64,000 nt of DNA from Arsenophonus sp964026495 (GCF_964026495.1 NZ_OZ032148.1:620001-684000), one strand, 5' to 3'. Positions 9,600 to 20,304 are shown, counted from the first letter of the stretch. A program made the numbers and translations. Notes: generated from the letters alone by a model not told the origin.

Positions 9600-10622
9600 T
9601 TATAGCTTACGTTTTAATACTTGATCTATATTTTCCATTATACTACCCATTAATCGATCAACAAAACGTTTAGATGGAATATAGCTTACTTCAATAATTT
9701 CACTACTTTCTATTTGTTTTAAAATTATATCATCACTCACTCCTATATCATCAATTAATCCCTTGTCTTTAGCTTGAATACCATACCAAAATTCTCCTGT
9801 TGCAACAGCATTAATATCCAAAGAAGGCCGATTTTGATGAACAAAATCTTTAAAAAGTTGATGTGTTTCATTTAAATCTTCTACAAACTTCTTACGTCCA
9901 TGTTCATTATTTTCACCCAAAACAGTCAATGTTCGTTTATATTCCCCAGCTGTATGTAATTCTATATCAATATCATTCTTTTTCAATAAACGATGAATAT
10001 TAGGTACTTGCGCAATAACCCCAATAGATCCAATAATAGAAAAAGGAGCTCCTATAATATGATCAGCAACACAAGCCATCATATAACCACCGCTTGCAGC
10101 TACCTTATCTACAGAAATAATTAATTTTAATCCTTTTTTCCTTAATCGATATAATTGAGAAGCGGCTAAACCATATCCATGTATTACCCCACCTGAACTT
10201 TCAAGCCTAAGCAAAACTTCATCTTTTTTATCAGCAATTGACAAAATTGCATTAATTTCTTCACGTAATGCATAAACTTCATGAGCATTAATACTACCTT
10301 TAAAATTAATCACAAAAAGACATGGTTTTCTTATTGTTTTTTTGCCTATTTTAAGAAGTTTTTTTTCTTTTTTTTTCTTATTTTTTAATTGTTTTGTATG
10401 AGCTTTTAACCAAACTTTATATGCAACATCACCCATTTTTACTTGTCGAATTTCCCGTTGACGCTCACGATAATTTTCACTTAAATTAATAATTTTTAAA
10501 TCACCTTTTTTGTTTTTTTTATTAGATATAACACTAAAAAAAACGAATAAAATCAATATAAAAGCAATTACAAAAGTAAGTGTCTTGGCAACAAATAATG
10601 AATATGATAAAATAAATTCCAC
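9600..10622 (-). CDS. sohB: Inner-membrane peptidase SohB (S49 family)
   Basis: Putative periplasm-facing serine peptidase of the SppA/S49 family, 340 residues (E. coli 349). An N-terminal membrane helix (about residues 5-32, SYSLFVAKTLTFVIAFILIL) is followed by a strongly basic linker, then the conserved region KPCLFVINFKGSI and LRLESSGGVIHGYGLAASQL. The catalytic serine is expected in SVDKVAASGGYMMACVADHI and the GSIGVIAQVPN segment follows; the family's general-base lysine is probably in EYKRTLTVLGEN. The substrate is unknown even in E. coli. It is 220 bp upstream of topA on the same strand, preserving E. coli order. Confidence 0.93.
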   Translation of the reverse strand: MEFILSYSLFVAKTLTFVIAFILILFVFFSVISNKKNKKGDLKIINLSENYRERQREIRQVKMGDVAYKVWLKAHTKQLKNKKKKEKKLLKIGKKTIRKPCLFVINFKGSINAHEVYALREEINAILSIADKKDEVLLRLESSGGVIHGYGLAASQLYRLRKKGLKLIISVDKVAASGGYMMACVADHIIGAPFSIIGSIGVIAQVPNIHRLLKKNDIDIELHTAGEYKRTLTVLGENNEHGRKKFVEDLNETHQLFKDFVHQNRPSLDINAVATGEFWYGIQAKDKGLIDDIGVSDDIILKQIESSEIIEVSYIPSKRFVDRLMGSIMENIDQVLKRKL

Positions 10623-11518
10623 AATTCTATCCTTCTTAAAAACATATCAATCATTTTGTGAAGACATTCTAAAATACCAGATGTACTTTTCACTTTTATG
10701 AATAAGTAGAATTAAAATCAAAAAATATCATAATATATTATTAACGTAAATCTAATTATTTTTAATAAAAAATTATGATAACTTTAATTTAATCTAAAAA
10801 TTAAAATAATAATTTTCATTAAATTAAGAAACTAATAATTAAAAAACTAATATTTCAAATTATTTATTTCAAATATTAATATTTGAAATAATATTAAATA
10901 TTAATATGATATAGTTAACAACCAATAAAAATTATATTTTTATATTAATATAATAAAATATACATAAAATTATAAAAAATATAATTTTTAAAAAATGAAC
11001 TTATAATTTTTTTGTACTATTTAATTTTAATTAAGATAAAAATTATTTTTCATTTCTTTAAAATAAAATAACATGTAAAAGTTAAAAATAACACATAAAA
11101 CTATTTTCATAAAATCTATTTTTTTTAAAATTATCATATATATAAATTATTTTTTATATAAAAATAATAATTAGATTCCTTTTAATATTTGACTTAATCT
11201 TTGATATAAAAATAAATTTAATTTATATTATTTTTATATTTTCAAAAAAATAAAAATATTTACTATATAACTATCAGTTCCTAGTATATAAAAAATAATT
11301 TATAGATAATATAAAATATTTTAGTACAATTTCAATTTAAAGATTATAAAAAACAAAAATATAATTAAGAAAGAATTAAAACTTAAAATATCGTTTTTTA
11401 AAAAAATATATAAAAATTTACTTAAAATACTTAAAAAAAATAATTTAAAAGATTAATATCATTCTGATTATAACAAAATAACAATAAAACGTTATTAGAT
11501 ATAAAAAATGGGGAATTT
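10623..11518. other. Divergent AT-rich gap, sohB/gapA
   Basis: No gene is visible on either strand. The region should carry the sohB and gapA promoters. A perfect 28-nt palindrome at 10864-10891 is the only ordered element. A short open frame over the sohB 5' end is a shadow. Confidence 0.55.
10864..10891. repeat. Perfect 28-nt palindrome
   Basis: TTATTTCAAATATT is followed without a loop by its exact reverse complement AATATTTGAAATAA. It lies between divergently read sohB and gapA, so it is not placed as a terminator for either; it may be a protein-binding dyad, a cruciform or a relic of a lost gene's terminator. Confidence 0.75.
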
Positions 11519-12511
11519 ATGAGTATAAAAGTAGGTATTAATGGTTTTGGCCGTATTGGACGCATGGTCTTTCGTGCTGCTCAAAAAAGAAAAGATATTG
11601 AAATCGTTGCAATTAATGATATATTAGATATTAATTATATCGCTCACATGCTAAAATATGACTCAACTCATGGACGTTTTAACGGTATAATTGAAGTAAA
11701 AAATAATTATTTATTAGTTAATGGTAAAAGTGTTTGGTGTACAGCAGAAAAAAATTTAGATAACTTGTACTGGAATACGGTCGACGTCGTTGTTGAATCT
11801 ACAGGAGTTTTTTTAAATGATAAAACAGCACGTAAACATATTATTTGTGGTAAAGCTAAAAAAGTAGTATTAACTGGACCATCTAAAGATGAAACACCTA
11901 TGTTCGTTATGGGAGTAAATCACAATACTTATAATAATCAAGATATTATTTCTAATGCTTCTTGCACTACAAACTGCTTAGCACCGTTAGTTAAAGTAAT
12001 TCATGAAAAGTTCGGGATCATTGAAGGTCTAATGACAACTATTCATGCAATAACCGCAAATCAAAAAACAGTCGATGGAGCTTCTTATAAAGATTGGAGG
12101 GGTGGACGGGGTGCTTTGCAAAATATAATTCCTTCATCTACCGGTGCTGCTAAGGCGATCGGTAATATTATTCCTGCATTAAATGGAAAATTAACTGGGA
12201 TGGCTTTCCGTGTGCCCACTCCTAATGTTTCAGTTGTTGATTTAACTATTCGATTAAAACAATCAGCTACTTATGAAAAAATTTGTCAAAAAATTCAAGA
12301 AGCAGCAAGCGGTGAGTTACAGGGGATATTAGGTTATACCGAAGATGAAGTAGTTTCTACAGACTTTAATGGTGAAAAATTAACATGTATTTTTGATGCA
12401 AAAGCAGGTATTGCTTTAAACAATAATTTTGTAAAATTAATCGCTTGGTATGATAATGAAACTGGATATTCTCACAAAATTCTAGATTTAATTGCACATA
12501 TTAGTAAATAA
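11519..12511 (+). CDS. gapA: Glyceraldehyde-3-phosphate dehydrogenase A
   Basis: NAD-dependent glycolytic enzyme that converts glyceraldehyde 3-phosphate and phosphate to 1,3-bisphosphoglycerate in the cytoplasm. The 330 residues match E. coli GapA (331). The Rossmann fold opens KVGINGFGRIGRMVFRAA with the NAD-binding Asp in VAINDI; the catalytic cysteine is in SNASCTTNCLAPL and its partner histidine in TTIHAITANQ. The C-terminal WYDNETGYSHKILDLIAHI is intact. A GGGGAA stretch before the ATG serves as ribosome site. A hairpin 18 bases after the stop may be its terminator. It stands alone in a gene-poor stretch. Confidence 0.98.
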   Translation: MSIKVGINGFGRIGRMVFRAAQKRKDIEIVAINDILDINYIAHMLKYDSTHGRFNGIIEVKNNYLLVNGKSVWCTAEKNLDNLYWNTVDVVVESTGVFLNDKTARKHIICGKAKKVVLTGPSKDETPMFVMGVNHNTYNNQDIISNASCTTNCLAPLVKVIHEKFGIIEGLMTTIHAITANQKTVDGASYKDWRGGRGALQNIIPSSTGAAKAIGNIIPALNGKLTGMAFRVPTPNVSVVDLTIRLKQSATYEKICQKIQEAASGELQGILGYTEDEVVSTDFNGEKLTCIFDAKAGIALNNNFVKLIAWYDNETGYSHKILDLIAHISK

Positions 12512-13917
12512 AAAATAAAAAAAATTTCAAATTTTATTATTTTGTAACTTATAATAAAATTTATATATTTAACATTAAAAAATTTAATCAAATATTTAAT
12601 GTTTTATTACAAATTTATATAAAATTTATAAAATTCTTAATTTTATAGAATACAAGATTATCATAAATATTTACATAAAAACAAATATTATATAATACTA
12701 TAAAAAAAAGATGAAATAAAAAATTACATTAAATCATATTTATTAAATTAATTTTACATATTATACATAATAATGTATTTATGAAAAAATTATAATTTTT
12801 TTTAAAAACAAAACATAAAATTCTTGATATCATCAATAATTAAAATATTTTTTATATTATACAAAATTATTATTACTGTAAAAGATTAAGAAATAACGCA
12901 TCATAGTCATATATAAATTTTTATCGATAATTAAAAATTAAAACTTTTTTAGTAACAATATAAAATCACTTTGTACATAAAAATATTATTTTTATTTTAC
13001 CTAAAAAATACAACAAAAATAAAAAACACAAAAAAATAAAAAAACAATATTCTTCTAAAAAGTAGTGTAAATTATTCAAAAAAATATTTTTACACTCTCA
13101 AATTTAAATTATTTATTTTTGATAATATAGACTCTCTTAAGAAGAGTCGAGGTTTTTATTTACAATATTAAATACAATATTAAACCGGTAGAAAAATAAT
13201 AATTCAAAAATACTTTTCTTTAGAAAACATTTCTTTATAAAATTAGTACTAATTTTTTCCCTTATAATTATATAGTCATTATTTAAAAAATAGTACAAAA
13301 ATATCAAGATAAAAAATAATATAATTACAGTAACTATAAAATTATTAAAAATATATAAAATTATTTTTTCAGATATTAAAATTTACTATTAAAATAGCAA
13401 AACATATTTTATATATTTATTTAAAAAAATAAAAATAAGATTTTATAAAAATATTTTTTATATTTCATTTATTACTCATATTTTTATTTAAAATAACTTA
13501 AATAATATATCCATCTTAATCAAGATACTTATCCAATAAAATTAATTATTAATTTATTTATACATACAAAATAAATAATATTCTTTTTTATTTATAAAAA
13601 TAAAACATTGAATATTAATTCAAATATTATAAATTTAATGCATCAAAATTTTTATACACATTATGTAATATTCAAAATTATTATTATTTTTTCATAAAAA
13701 ATTATAAATCATCTATTTTCTTTTATTCGTCTTAACTTTTATTTTTTTGGATTGATTAATATAGCAGATTAATATTTATAAAAATAATTTATTATTTGAA
13801 TAATTATAAATATACTTATAATTATTTTATTTAAAATAAATAATATACAATCATTAATAATGATAATTATTATTTACTCATTACACAAATAAATTACAAA
13901 ATTAAATATATTAGTAA
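12512..13917. other. 1.4-kb gene-free gap, gapA to emrE
   Basis: No gene is recognisable. Besides the gapA hairpin at 12529-12562, one GC-richer hairpin occurs at 13130-13148 (GACTCT, 7-base loop, AGAGTC) followed by GAGGTTTTTA, possibly the terminator of a lost gene. The rest is A/T with no ordered structure that I can see. Confidence 0.5.
12529..12562 (+). terminator. Candidate gapA terminator hairpin
   Basis: Two exact 12-base arms, AAATTTTATTAT and ATAATAAAATTT, enclose a 10-base loop, starting 18 bases after the gapA stop. The stem has no G or C, so it is weak, and the tail is only loosely T-rich. The call rests on position. Confidence 0.45.
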
Positions 13918-14250
13918 TTAATAAAAAATACTATTAGAAAATAAATTAATAACTAAAACACCTGAAATAATTAATAAAATACCTATCATAGCTGGAAAAT
14001 CTAATTGCTGATCATAGAAGAATATAGCTGCTAACGAAACTAATACAACACCTAAACCAGACCAAATTGCATAAGCAATACCTAATGGCATCATTTTGAC
14101 TACTTGAGATAAACCAAAAAATGAAATACCATAACCAAGAATAACAATAATAGATGGTAATAAACGTGTAAAACCATCTGCAGCTTTTAATGAAATTATT
14201 GCAATTACTTCAGCTATAATAGAAATTAACAAATAAGTTAATGCATTCAT
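13918..14250 (-). CDS. emrE: Small multidrug resistance (SMR) transporter, EmrE type
   Basis: Proton-coupled efflux protein of four membrane helices, 110 residues as for E. coli EmrE. The essential proton/substrate-binding glutamate is Glu14 in helix 1 (ISIIAEVIAI) and the helix-3 signature with Trp63 (GIAYAIWSGLGVVLVSL) is present; the fourth helix is MIGILLIISGVLVINLF. The helix-1 AEVI and helix-3 SGLG pattern is EmrE-like rather than SugE-like, but substrate cannot be read from sequence. It is a lone gene with about 1.4 kb of empty DNA downstream and 0.7 kb upstream. Keeping a drug pump in such an eroded genome is unexpected; it may export a host amine or polyamine-like compound. Confidence 0.88.
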   Translation of the reverse strand: MNALTYLLISIIAEVIAIISLKAADGFTRLLPSIIVILGYGISFFGLSQVVKMMPLGIAYAIWSGLGVVLVSLAAIFFYDQQLDFPAMIGILLIISGVLVINLFSNSIFY

Positions 14251-14965
14251 TATTTACTCCTATATAAAATAACCATTTCAATATTCAGATAATATCTGTA
14301 TCATTTATAATAATATCTTTTTTTAAAAAAAAGATTATTAAAAAATATTTTTTATTGCTTTATTTTTAAAATATTCTTTTAAATAAAAAAAATAAATTCA
14401 ATCAAAGATTTTTTACAAACTCAAAAATAATATAAATAAAATAATTTTAATAAAATATAAAAATTTTTATAAAAACATTTGACAATAAAATTTTACAAAA
14501 AAAATAATACTACATATAATAATTAAATTATTTATTTTTTAATAAAAACTATGTATAAGCATTTTTTATAATAGATTTTTAAAAAATATTTCAAAATATC
14601 TTATTAAGAACTTAAACTCTGCATTTATTTTTTATAATGTAATCAAAAATATTTCATCAAATAATTTATTTTTAATATTTATTTAAAAATCTCTATATAA
14701 AAAAAGTATCAAAATTTTATAAAAGTATTATAAAACAATTAATAAAACTTTTTATATAAAATAAAATTGATTATAACTTCTATTTTTTATTTCAGATATA
14801 TCTTGTATACTTTTTTTAAATATAAGAAATTTATATAATCTTTGCAAAAAATATGATATGCATAAAAAATAACTTTATTATAAAATTAATTTAAGAAACA
14901 TAACAAATTAAATAATTTAATACATTATTTTTATTGATCATTAAATTTCTATATAGGTATCAATT
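14251..14965. other. Divergent AT-rich gap, emrE/mutH
   Basis: No gene is seen. The gap lies between the divergent emrE and mutH genes and must contain their promoters, but AT content is too high to choose -35/-10 boxes with any confidence. Confidence 0.5.
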
Positions 14966-15645
14966 ATGGATTTTTTTTAGAACCTCCTAAAAATGAAAAC
15001 ATTTTACTTAAAAAAGCAAATGCATTGGTAGGATATACAATAGAAGAATTAGCTTCTTATGTAGGTATATCTCTTCCATCAAATCTTAAAAATAACAAAG
15101 GTTGGATAGGACAATTATTAGAATATTGTTTAGGTGCAAATGCTAGAAAAACTCAAGATAAAGATTTTATTAATCTTGGAATTGAGCTCAAAACTATTCC
15201 GATCAATCGCTATGGTAAACCATTAGAAACTACTTTTGTGTGTACAGCTCCTTTAATAAAAAATAATGGAATAAGATGGCATTCTAGTTATTTAAGATAT
15301 AAACTATCACGAGTATTATGGATCCCAATTGAAGGTGAAAGAAAAATTCCATTAGGAAAACGTAAAATCACTCATCCAATACTTTGGAGCCCAAGTTTAA
15401 TGGAAGAAAAATTACTAAAACAAGATTGGGAAGAATTAATGGATATGATTGTTTTAGGTTATATTGAAAACTTAACTGGAAATTATGGAGAAATATTACA
15501 AATTCGACCTAAATCTGCTAATAAGAACGTATTAACTAAAGGTATCGGAAAATACGGACAGACAATAATGACACAACCACGTGCTTTTTATCTTAAAAAA
15601 AAATTTACTCACCAGATACTCATTGAGTATTTTAATACTAATTAA
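14966..15645 (+). CDS. mutH: DNA mismatch repair endonuclease MutH, 5' end frameshifted in poly-T
   Basis: MutH nicks the unmethylated strand at hemimethylated GATC during MutS/MutL-directed repair. An uninterrupted frame of 206 codons begins only at a TTG (15025), inside the family domain (VGYTIEELASYVG). The natural ATG at 14966 is followed by GA, eight T and AG, and stops at once (ATG GAT TTT TTT TAG). With nine T it would read MDFFLEPPKNENILLKKANA and join the main frame, matching the MutH N-terminus. Catalytic residues are kept: the Asp of DKDFINLGIELKT, and Glu and Lys in IELKTIP. The tail LKKKFTHQILIEYF is normal, and the rejoined protein has about 227 residues, like E. coli (229). It may be expressed through slippage on the T-run, from the internal TTG, or the base may be a sequencing error. 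No other mismatch-repair gene is in the window. Confidence 0.85.
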
Positions 15646-16236
15646 ATGTACTAAAATATTTTTCTATAAAAATCATTAAAAATTTTTCTTAAAAATTATA
15701 AATTATATTATACATCTTAATATATATTCTATCTCTAAAATAGAATACTCAAAACTTAAATATCAATTAATAAAAAATTAAATACAAACTTATATTATGC
15801 TTATATCCCTTATAGATAATATCTCCATACTTCAAAAAAGAGATTGATTATATTTTATATTTAATAATATTTTTAAAAAAAATCATTTAAAAAATACAAT
15901 TTTATTTATATCATATTTTTATACAAAAAAATTAATTAATGTTACATGATTAAATATTTTTTATATATATAAAAAATATTATGTAATATCTATATTAGAT
16001 TTATTTTTATAAAAAATATTTTTATAAAAAAAATAGTTTTATAGATTAAATTATAACATTGATAAATTTTCTATTTTTACAGAAACTTACAATATAAAAT
16101 ATTAATATCTACAAATAGAAAAACTTGCATAAATATACAAAAATATATCGTAATATCATTTAATAAATAATATCATTAATTATTAATTGTTAATATATTT
16201 AACATTATTTTAAAATTTTAAGGTACTCAAATATTT
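15646..16236. other. AT-rich gap, mutH to metK
   Basis: No gene. A hairpin with 8-bp arms (TATTCTAT, 7-base loop, ATAGAATA) lies near 15725-15747, about 80 bases after mutH, and could end its transcript. No SAM-responsive riboswitch core is recognisable before metK, nor is one expected in this group. Confidence 0.5.
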
Positions 16237-17382
16237 ATGACAAAACATCTTTTTACTTCTGAATCAGTATCAGAGGGTCATCCTGATAAAATTGCTGATC
16301 AAATTTCAGATGCAATACTTGATGCAATTCTAGAACAAGACTTAAAAGCACGTGTAGCATGTGAAACTTATGTAAAAACAGGTATGGTAATGGTTGGTGG
16401 TGAAATTACTACCACTGCTTGGGTAGATATTGAAGAAATTATTCGTAGAACAATACGTAAAATTGGCTACACAAGTTCTGATATGGGTTTTGACGCAAAT
16501 TCTTGTGCTGTAATAAATACTATTGGTAAACAATCACCTGATATTAATCAAGGAATAGATCGAAACAATCCTTTTGAACAGGGTGCAGGTGATCAAGGAA
16601 TTATGTTTGGTTATGCTAATAATGAAACTGATGTACTCATGCCAGCACCAATTACTTATGCTCATCGTTTAGTAGCACGTCAAGCTGAAGTAAGAAAAAA
16701 CGGTATTTTACCTTGGTTACGCCCAGATGCTAAGAGTCAAATTACTTTTCAATATGAAAACAATAAAATCGTTGGAATTGATACTGTTGTATTATCTACT
16801 CAGCATGATCAAGCAATTAATCAAAAAGTATTATTTTCAGGTGTTATGGATGAAATTATTAAACCCGTATTACCTAAAAAATTATTAAAAAAAAACACAA
16901 AATATTTTATCAATCCAACAGGTCGTTTCGTCATAGGTGGACCAATGGGAGACTGTGGATTAACTGGACGAAAAATCATTGTTGATACTTACGGGGGTAT
17001 GGCTCGCCATGGCGGGGGGGCATTTTCTGGAAAAGATCCATCTAAAGTCGATCGGTCTGCTGCTTATGCAGCTCGATATATAGCAAAAAATATTGTTGCA
17101 GCAGGATTAGCCTCTCGTTGTGAAATCCAACTTTCTTATGCTATTGGAATAGCTCAATCAACATCAATCATGATAGATACTTTTGGCACAGAAAAAATAA
17201 AAAACGAAAAACTTGTTCATTTAATAAATGAAATTTTTGATTTACGACCTTATGGTTTAATTAAAATGCTGAATTTATTACAACCTATCTATCTTGAAAC
17301 ATCAGTATATGGACATTTTGGACGTTCTCAATTTCCATGGGAAAAGACGGACAAAGTACCTGCATTATGTGCAGCAATCTAA
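16237..17382 (+). CDS. metK: S-adenosylmethionine synthetase
   Basis: Makes S-adenosylmethionine from methionine and ATP; the product feeds the methyltransferases in this window (TrmB, PrmC, CmoA). The 381 residues match E. coli (384). Landmarks are the N-terminal FTSESVSEGHPDKIADQISD with the metal/ATP-binding His and Asp, the hexapeptide GAGDQGIMFG, and the P-loop-like segment with GGAFSGKDPSKVDRSAAYAA. The active-site loop region HDQAINQKV and the C-terminal HFGRSQFPWEKTDKV are intact. A 30-nt palindrome begins 31 bases after the stop. It is a single-gene unit, convergent with amiD. Confidence 0.98.
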   Translation: MTKHLFTSESVSEGHPDKIADQISDAILDAILEQDLKARVACETYVKTGMVMVGGEITTTAWVDIEEIIRRTIRKIGYTSSDMGFDANSCAVINTIGKQSPDINQGIDRNNPFEQGAGDQGIMFGYANNETDVLMPAPITYAHRLVARQAEVRKNGILPWLRPDAKSQITFQYENNKIVGIDTVVLSTQHDQAINQKVLFSGVMDEIIKPVLPKKLLKKNTKYFINPTGRFVIGGPMGDCGLTGRKIIVDTYGGMARHGGGAFSGKDPSKVDRSAAYAARYIAKNIVAAGLASRCEIQLSYAIGIAQSTSIMIDTFGTEKIKNEKLVHLINEIFDLRPYGLIKMLNLLQPIYLETSVYGHFGRSQFPWEKTDKVPALCAAI

Positions 17383-17413
17383 TGTGATTTCAATTAATCA
17401 TTCTCTTAATATC

Positions 17414-17443
17414 TTTATTTCTGATATATATATCAGAAATAAA
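17414..17443. terminator. 30-nt perfect palindrome after metK, probable terminator
   Basis: TTTATTTCTGATATA meets its exact reverse complement TATATCAGAAATAAA with no spacer (an effective 4-base loop). It starts 31 bases after the metK stop and lies between convergent metK and amiD, so it could serve both strands. There is no long T-run, but the outer arms give short T/A tails on either strand. Confidence 0.6.
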
Positions 17444-17654
17444 TTATCATTTAATATTTAAAAATATTTCACTTATGATTTTTACATTAATCACAAATTT
17501 TTTAAATTAACAAATTTATATTTTTAAAATATCATCAAAAAATCACAATATTTTTTAAATAAAAAATAATAATTTAAAATTAGTATTTGCTATTATAGCA
17601 TTAATAATTAATTACAAAATTATATATTAAAATGCGTGGTATAATAATCATTTA

Positions 17655-18512
17655 TTATATTATAACTGCAACACCTTGATTTCTATATTTTTCAACTAAT
17701 GCACAAGCAATTGCTTCTGTTTCAGCATCTGGGTTACCACTAATATCCATTGAACGAAAATGCAGTTGAAATGCACTAATGATTTTACGTGTTTCTTCAT
17801 CAAGTTCACCTGATTGAGGAATTGTATCATATCCATATCTTTGTAATTGTTGTTGAATCACTAATATATTAGCAGGTGAATATGGTGATCGACCTGCTAA
17901 ATATTTTTTAACCGTTATTTCATCTGGCCAAGCACCAATGCCAAATGCAGCTAACCGCTTCCATGGAAAAAGTTTTCCTGGATCATACTTCCTTAAAGGA
18001 GCAATATCACTATGCGCTAAAACATTATCAGGAGTAATATTATATTTTCTTATAATATCTTGTGCTAAAAAAATAATTGCAGAAATTTGTCTTTCAGTAA
18101 AAGGATACCATATCCTATCCCCAAATAAATCTTCAGTAAATCCTTTATTAACTATTTCTATACCAATAGAACTATAATTAATATTCAATTTTCCATTCCA
18201 ACTACTAAACCCTGCATGCCAAGCTTTTTTATTTTCTGGAACTAAATTAAAGATCACTGGTTTTCCATTTTTTACTTTAAGATGTTTTGGAATAAGATAA
18301 TGAGCACTTACTTGAGCTTGTGTTAATAGCTCTAATGATCTAGCATCATTTACTACTGTATAATGAAATATCAAAAATTTAATTCTATTATTTTGACTGA
18401 TAGCAGAAAAAGAGTTATCGATATAATAATTACCTTTATCAATAATATGTCGCTCAGAAGAGCAACCAATGATCATAATTAATGTTAATAAAATAATCAA
18501 TAATTTGCCCAT
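17655..18512 (-). CDS. amiD: N-acetylmuramoyl-L-alanine amidase AmiD, lipoprotein
   Basis: Zinc amidase of the outer-membrane inner face that removes peptides from murein and anhydro-muropeptides. Starting at the internal ATG (11 codons into the open frame) gives MGKLLIILLTLIMIIGCSSE, a lipoprotein signal with lipobox MIIGC. The Amidase_2 domain follows: first zinc histidine in FLIFHYTVVND, the family segment AWHAGFSSWNGKL, and the second His and the Asp in VLAHSDIAPLRKYDPG. The C-terminal 80 residues form a peptidoglycan-binding domain (ILVIQQQLQRYGYDT, ISAFQLHFRSMD). All ligands are kept. The length of about 285 residues is close to E. coli AmiD (276). The gene implies that murein is still made and turned over, matching murJ and dapF here. 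Confidence 0.93.
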   Translation of the reverse strand: MGKLLIILLTLIMIIGCSSERHIIDKGNYYIDNSFSAISQNNRIKFLIFHYTVVNDARSLELLTQAQVSAHYLIPKHLKVKNGKPVIFNLVPENKKAWHAGFSSWNGKLNINYSSIGIEIVNKGFTEDLFGDRIWYPFTERQISAIIFLAQDIIRKYNITPDNVLAHSDIAPLRKYDPGKLFPWKRLAAFGIGAWPDEITVKKYLAGRSPYSPANILVIQQQLQRYGYDTIPQSGELDEETRKIISAFQLHFRSMDISGNPDAETEAIACALVEKYRNQGVAVII

Positions 18513-19944
18513 ATAACTCCATATAACTATTATAATGCTAATCATATATGATATTACATTGCTTAATTTTATATGTTATGAAAAATACTTTACTATAAGA
18601 TTTTTATTTTAAATCTTTAAATTTTTATATTTTAATTAAAAATTTTTCTATATAATAGATTTATCAAACTTTATTGATTTAATTTTATCTTTAAAAATAC
18701 TTTTTAAAAGTAAAATATCTTTCATAAAAATACACTACATAATTTATATATTAAAAAATAGAAATATTCTCTTTTAATAATACTTAGATAAAAAATTGAT
18801 ATATAAAAATTATAACCAAAAATAGCACATAATAGAAAAGATGAAGGATCATTTAATAAAATTATTATTTATTTATATTTTTTATTATCATGAAAAAAGA
18901 AGACTAAAATAATCAATTATATTACTTTAATATCAATACTTTTATCTATTTTAAAATATTTTAAATACTTATTAAATTAAAGCAATTATTTATAATGATT
19001 ATTAAAACACGAAATATAATTAAAAATTTGATATAATATAAACGTTTTATAAAAAAAAATAAACCAGTTAATTTTATTTTAATAATTTTATTGTTAATAA
19101 AAAAATATATTTATCTTTAAAAATTAAATAATTTAAAAAAAATATTTTGTACAAATTTAAATCAATTTAAAATATTAGTCGATAAAATATAATTTGTAAT
19201 ATAGGATATGTTGAAAATTATATTTTTAAAAAATCAATTTTAAAATTATTTTTGAATTCAACAAAAAAAATATTTTGTATTTACTAATATTAATAACCAT
19301 ATAATAAAAATATTTTTAATTTTTATAAAGTAATAACAATATTTTTTAGTATAAAGTATATTATAATAAAAAATTTCATAAATTTTAAAAAATTTACATA
19401 TAATACTTTTAATTTATATTTTTATAATTCATAATAAATATTATTTTTATATTATTTTACATATTATTTCAATAAATAAAAAAATAAAATTTTTTTTGCT
19501 TATTTCTATTAACAATAAAATTTATATAATAATATGAATAATAAATTCATTTTATATATCTTATTTTTTAATATATTATAAAAATATTTTTTTTAACCAA
19601 AATATATAATTTATACTACAATCAAAAAAGTATTTAATATAAAAAATTATTTAACACTCTAATATTGATATTCTAAAATATAAAAAAAGTATCTTAATAA
19701 ATTTTTATTAAAATAAAAAAATACAACTAAAAGAATATGTAAAATATTCATGATAATTTACTAAAAAAATATATTTAAGGTAAATACATAGCTTTTATTT
19801 TAGTAATCTTAAATTTTATGCTTTTTAAAAATAGTAATAACGATTTATTAATTTATATTTTAAAGAATTTTAAATAATATTATTTTACACCAAAATTCAT
19901 TATTACTATTCAATAATAAAACTCATTTTATCCTTATTATATAT
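18513..19944. other. 1.4-kb gene-free gap, ihfB to amiD
   Basis: No gene is recognisable on either strand. The sequence is nearly all A/T in short irregular runs. It separates the end of the serC-aroA-cmk-rpsA-ihfB block from amiD. Confidence 0.55.
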
Positions 19945-20232
19945 TTATGCATATATGTTATTAACGCGATCACGTAATTCTTTACCTGGTTTAAAATGAG
20001 GTACAACTTTTTCTTTTAAAAGAATTCGATGACCATTTTTTGGGTTACGACCAATACGTGAAGCACGATAATGAAGAGAAAAACTCCCGAATCCACGAAT
20101 TTCAATACGTTTTCCTTTACTAAGTGTAATAATCATATTTTCAATCATCAATTTTATAGTTTTTTCAATTAATTTTGCTGGCATATGAGTTAATTCATTA
20201 ATAAGTCTTTCAATAAGTTCAGACTTTGTCAT
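19945..20232 (-). CDS. ihfB: Integration host factor beta subunit
   Basis: DNA-bending nucleoid protein that pairs with IhfA; also called HimD. The 95 residues match E. coli (94). The N-terminal helices start MTKSELIERLINELTHMPAK; the beta-arm shows RIEIRGFGSFSLHYRASRIG, and RNPKNGHRILLKEK leads to the Pro-containing intercalating arm and the conserved VPHFKPGKELRDRVN tail. An AGGAAAA stretch lies just upstream of the ATG. It follows rpsA by 72 bases on the same strand, as in E. coli, and is probably in the same transcript. It is notable as one of few nucleoid proteins such genomes keep. Confidence 0.96.
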   Translation of the reverse strand: MTKSELIERLINELTHMPAKLIEKTIKLMIENMIITLSKGKRIEIRGFGSFSLHYRASRIGRNPKNGHRILLKEKVVPHFKPGKELRDRVNNIYA

Positions 20233-20304
20233 AGTATTTTTCCTGTAAAATTTTATTTATCGTAAAAATAAAAATAATATTTGTGATTATCATCAATTTA
20301 TCTT

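Noticed and set aside
16100..16236. SAM riboswitch upstream of metK
   Set aside because: No conserved core or expected stem pattern is visible; the leader is AT-rich, and enteric relatives regulate metK otherwise.
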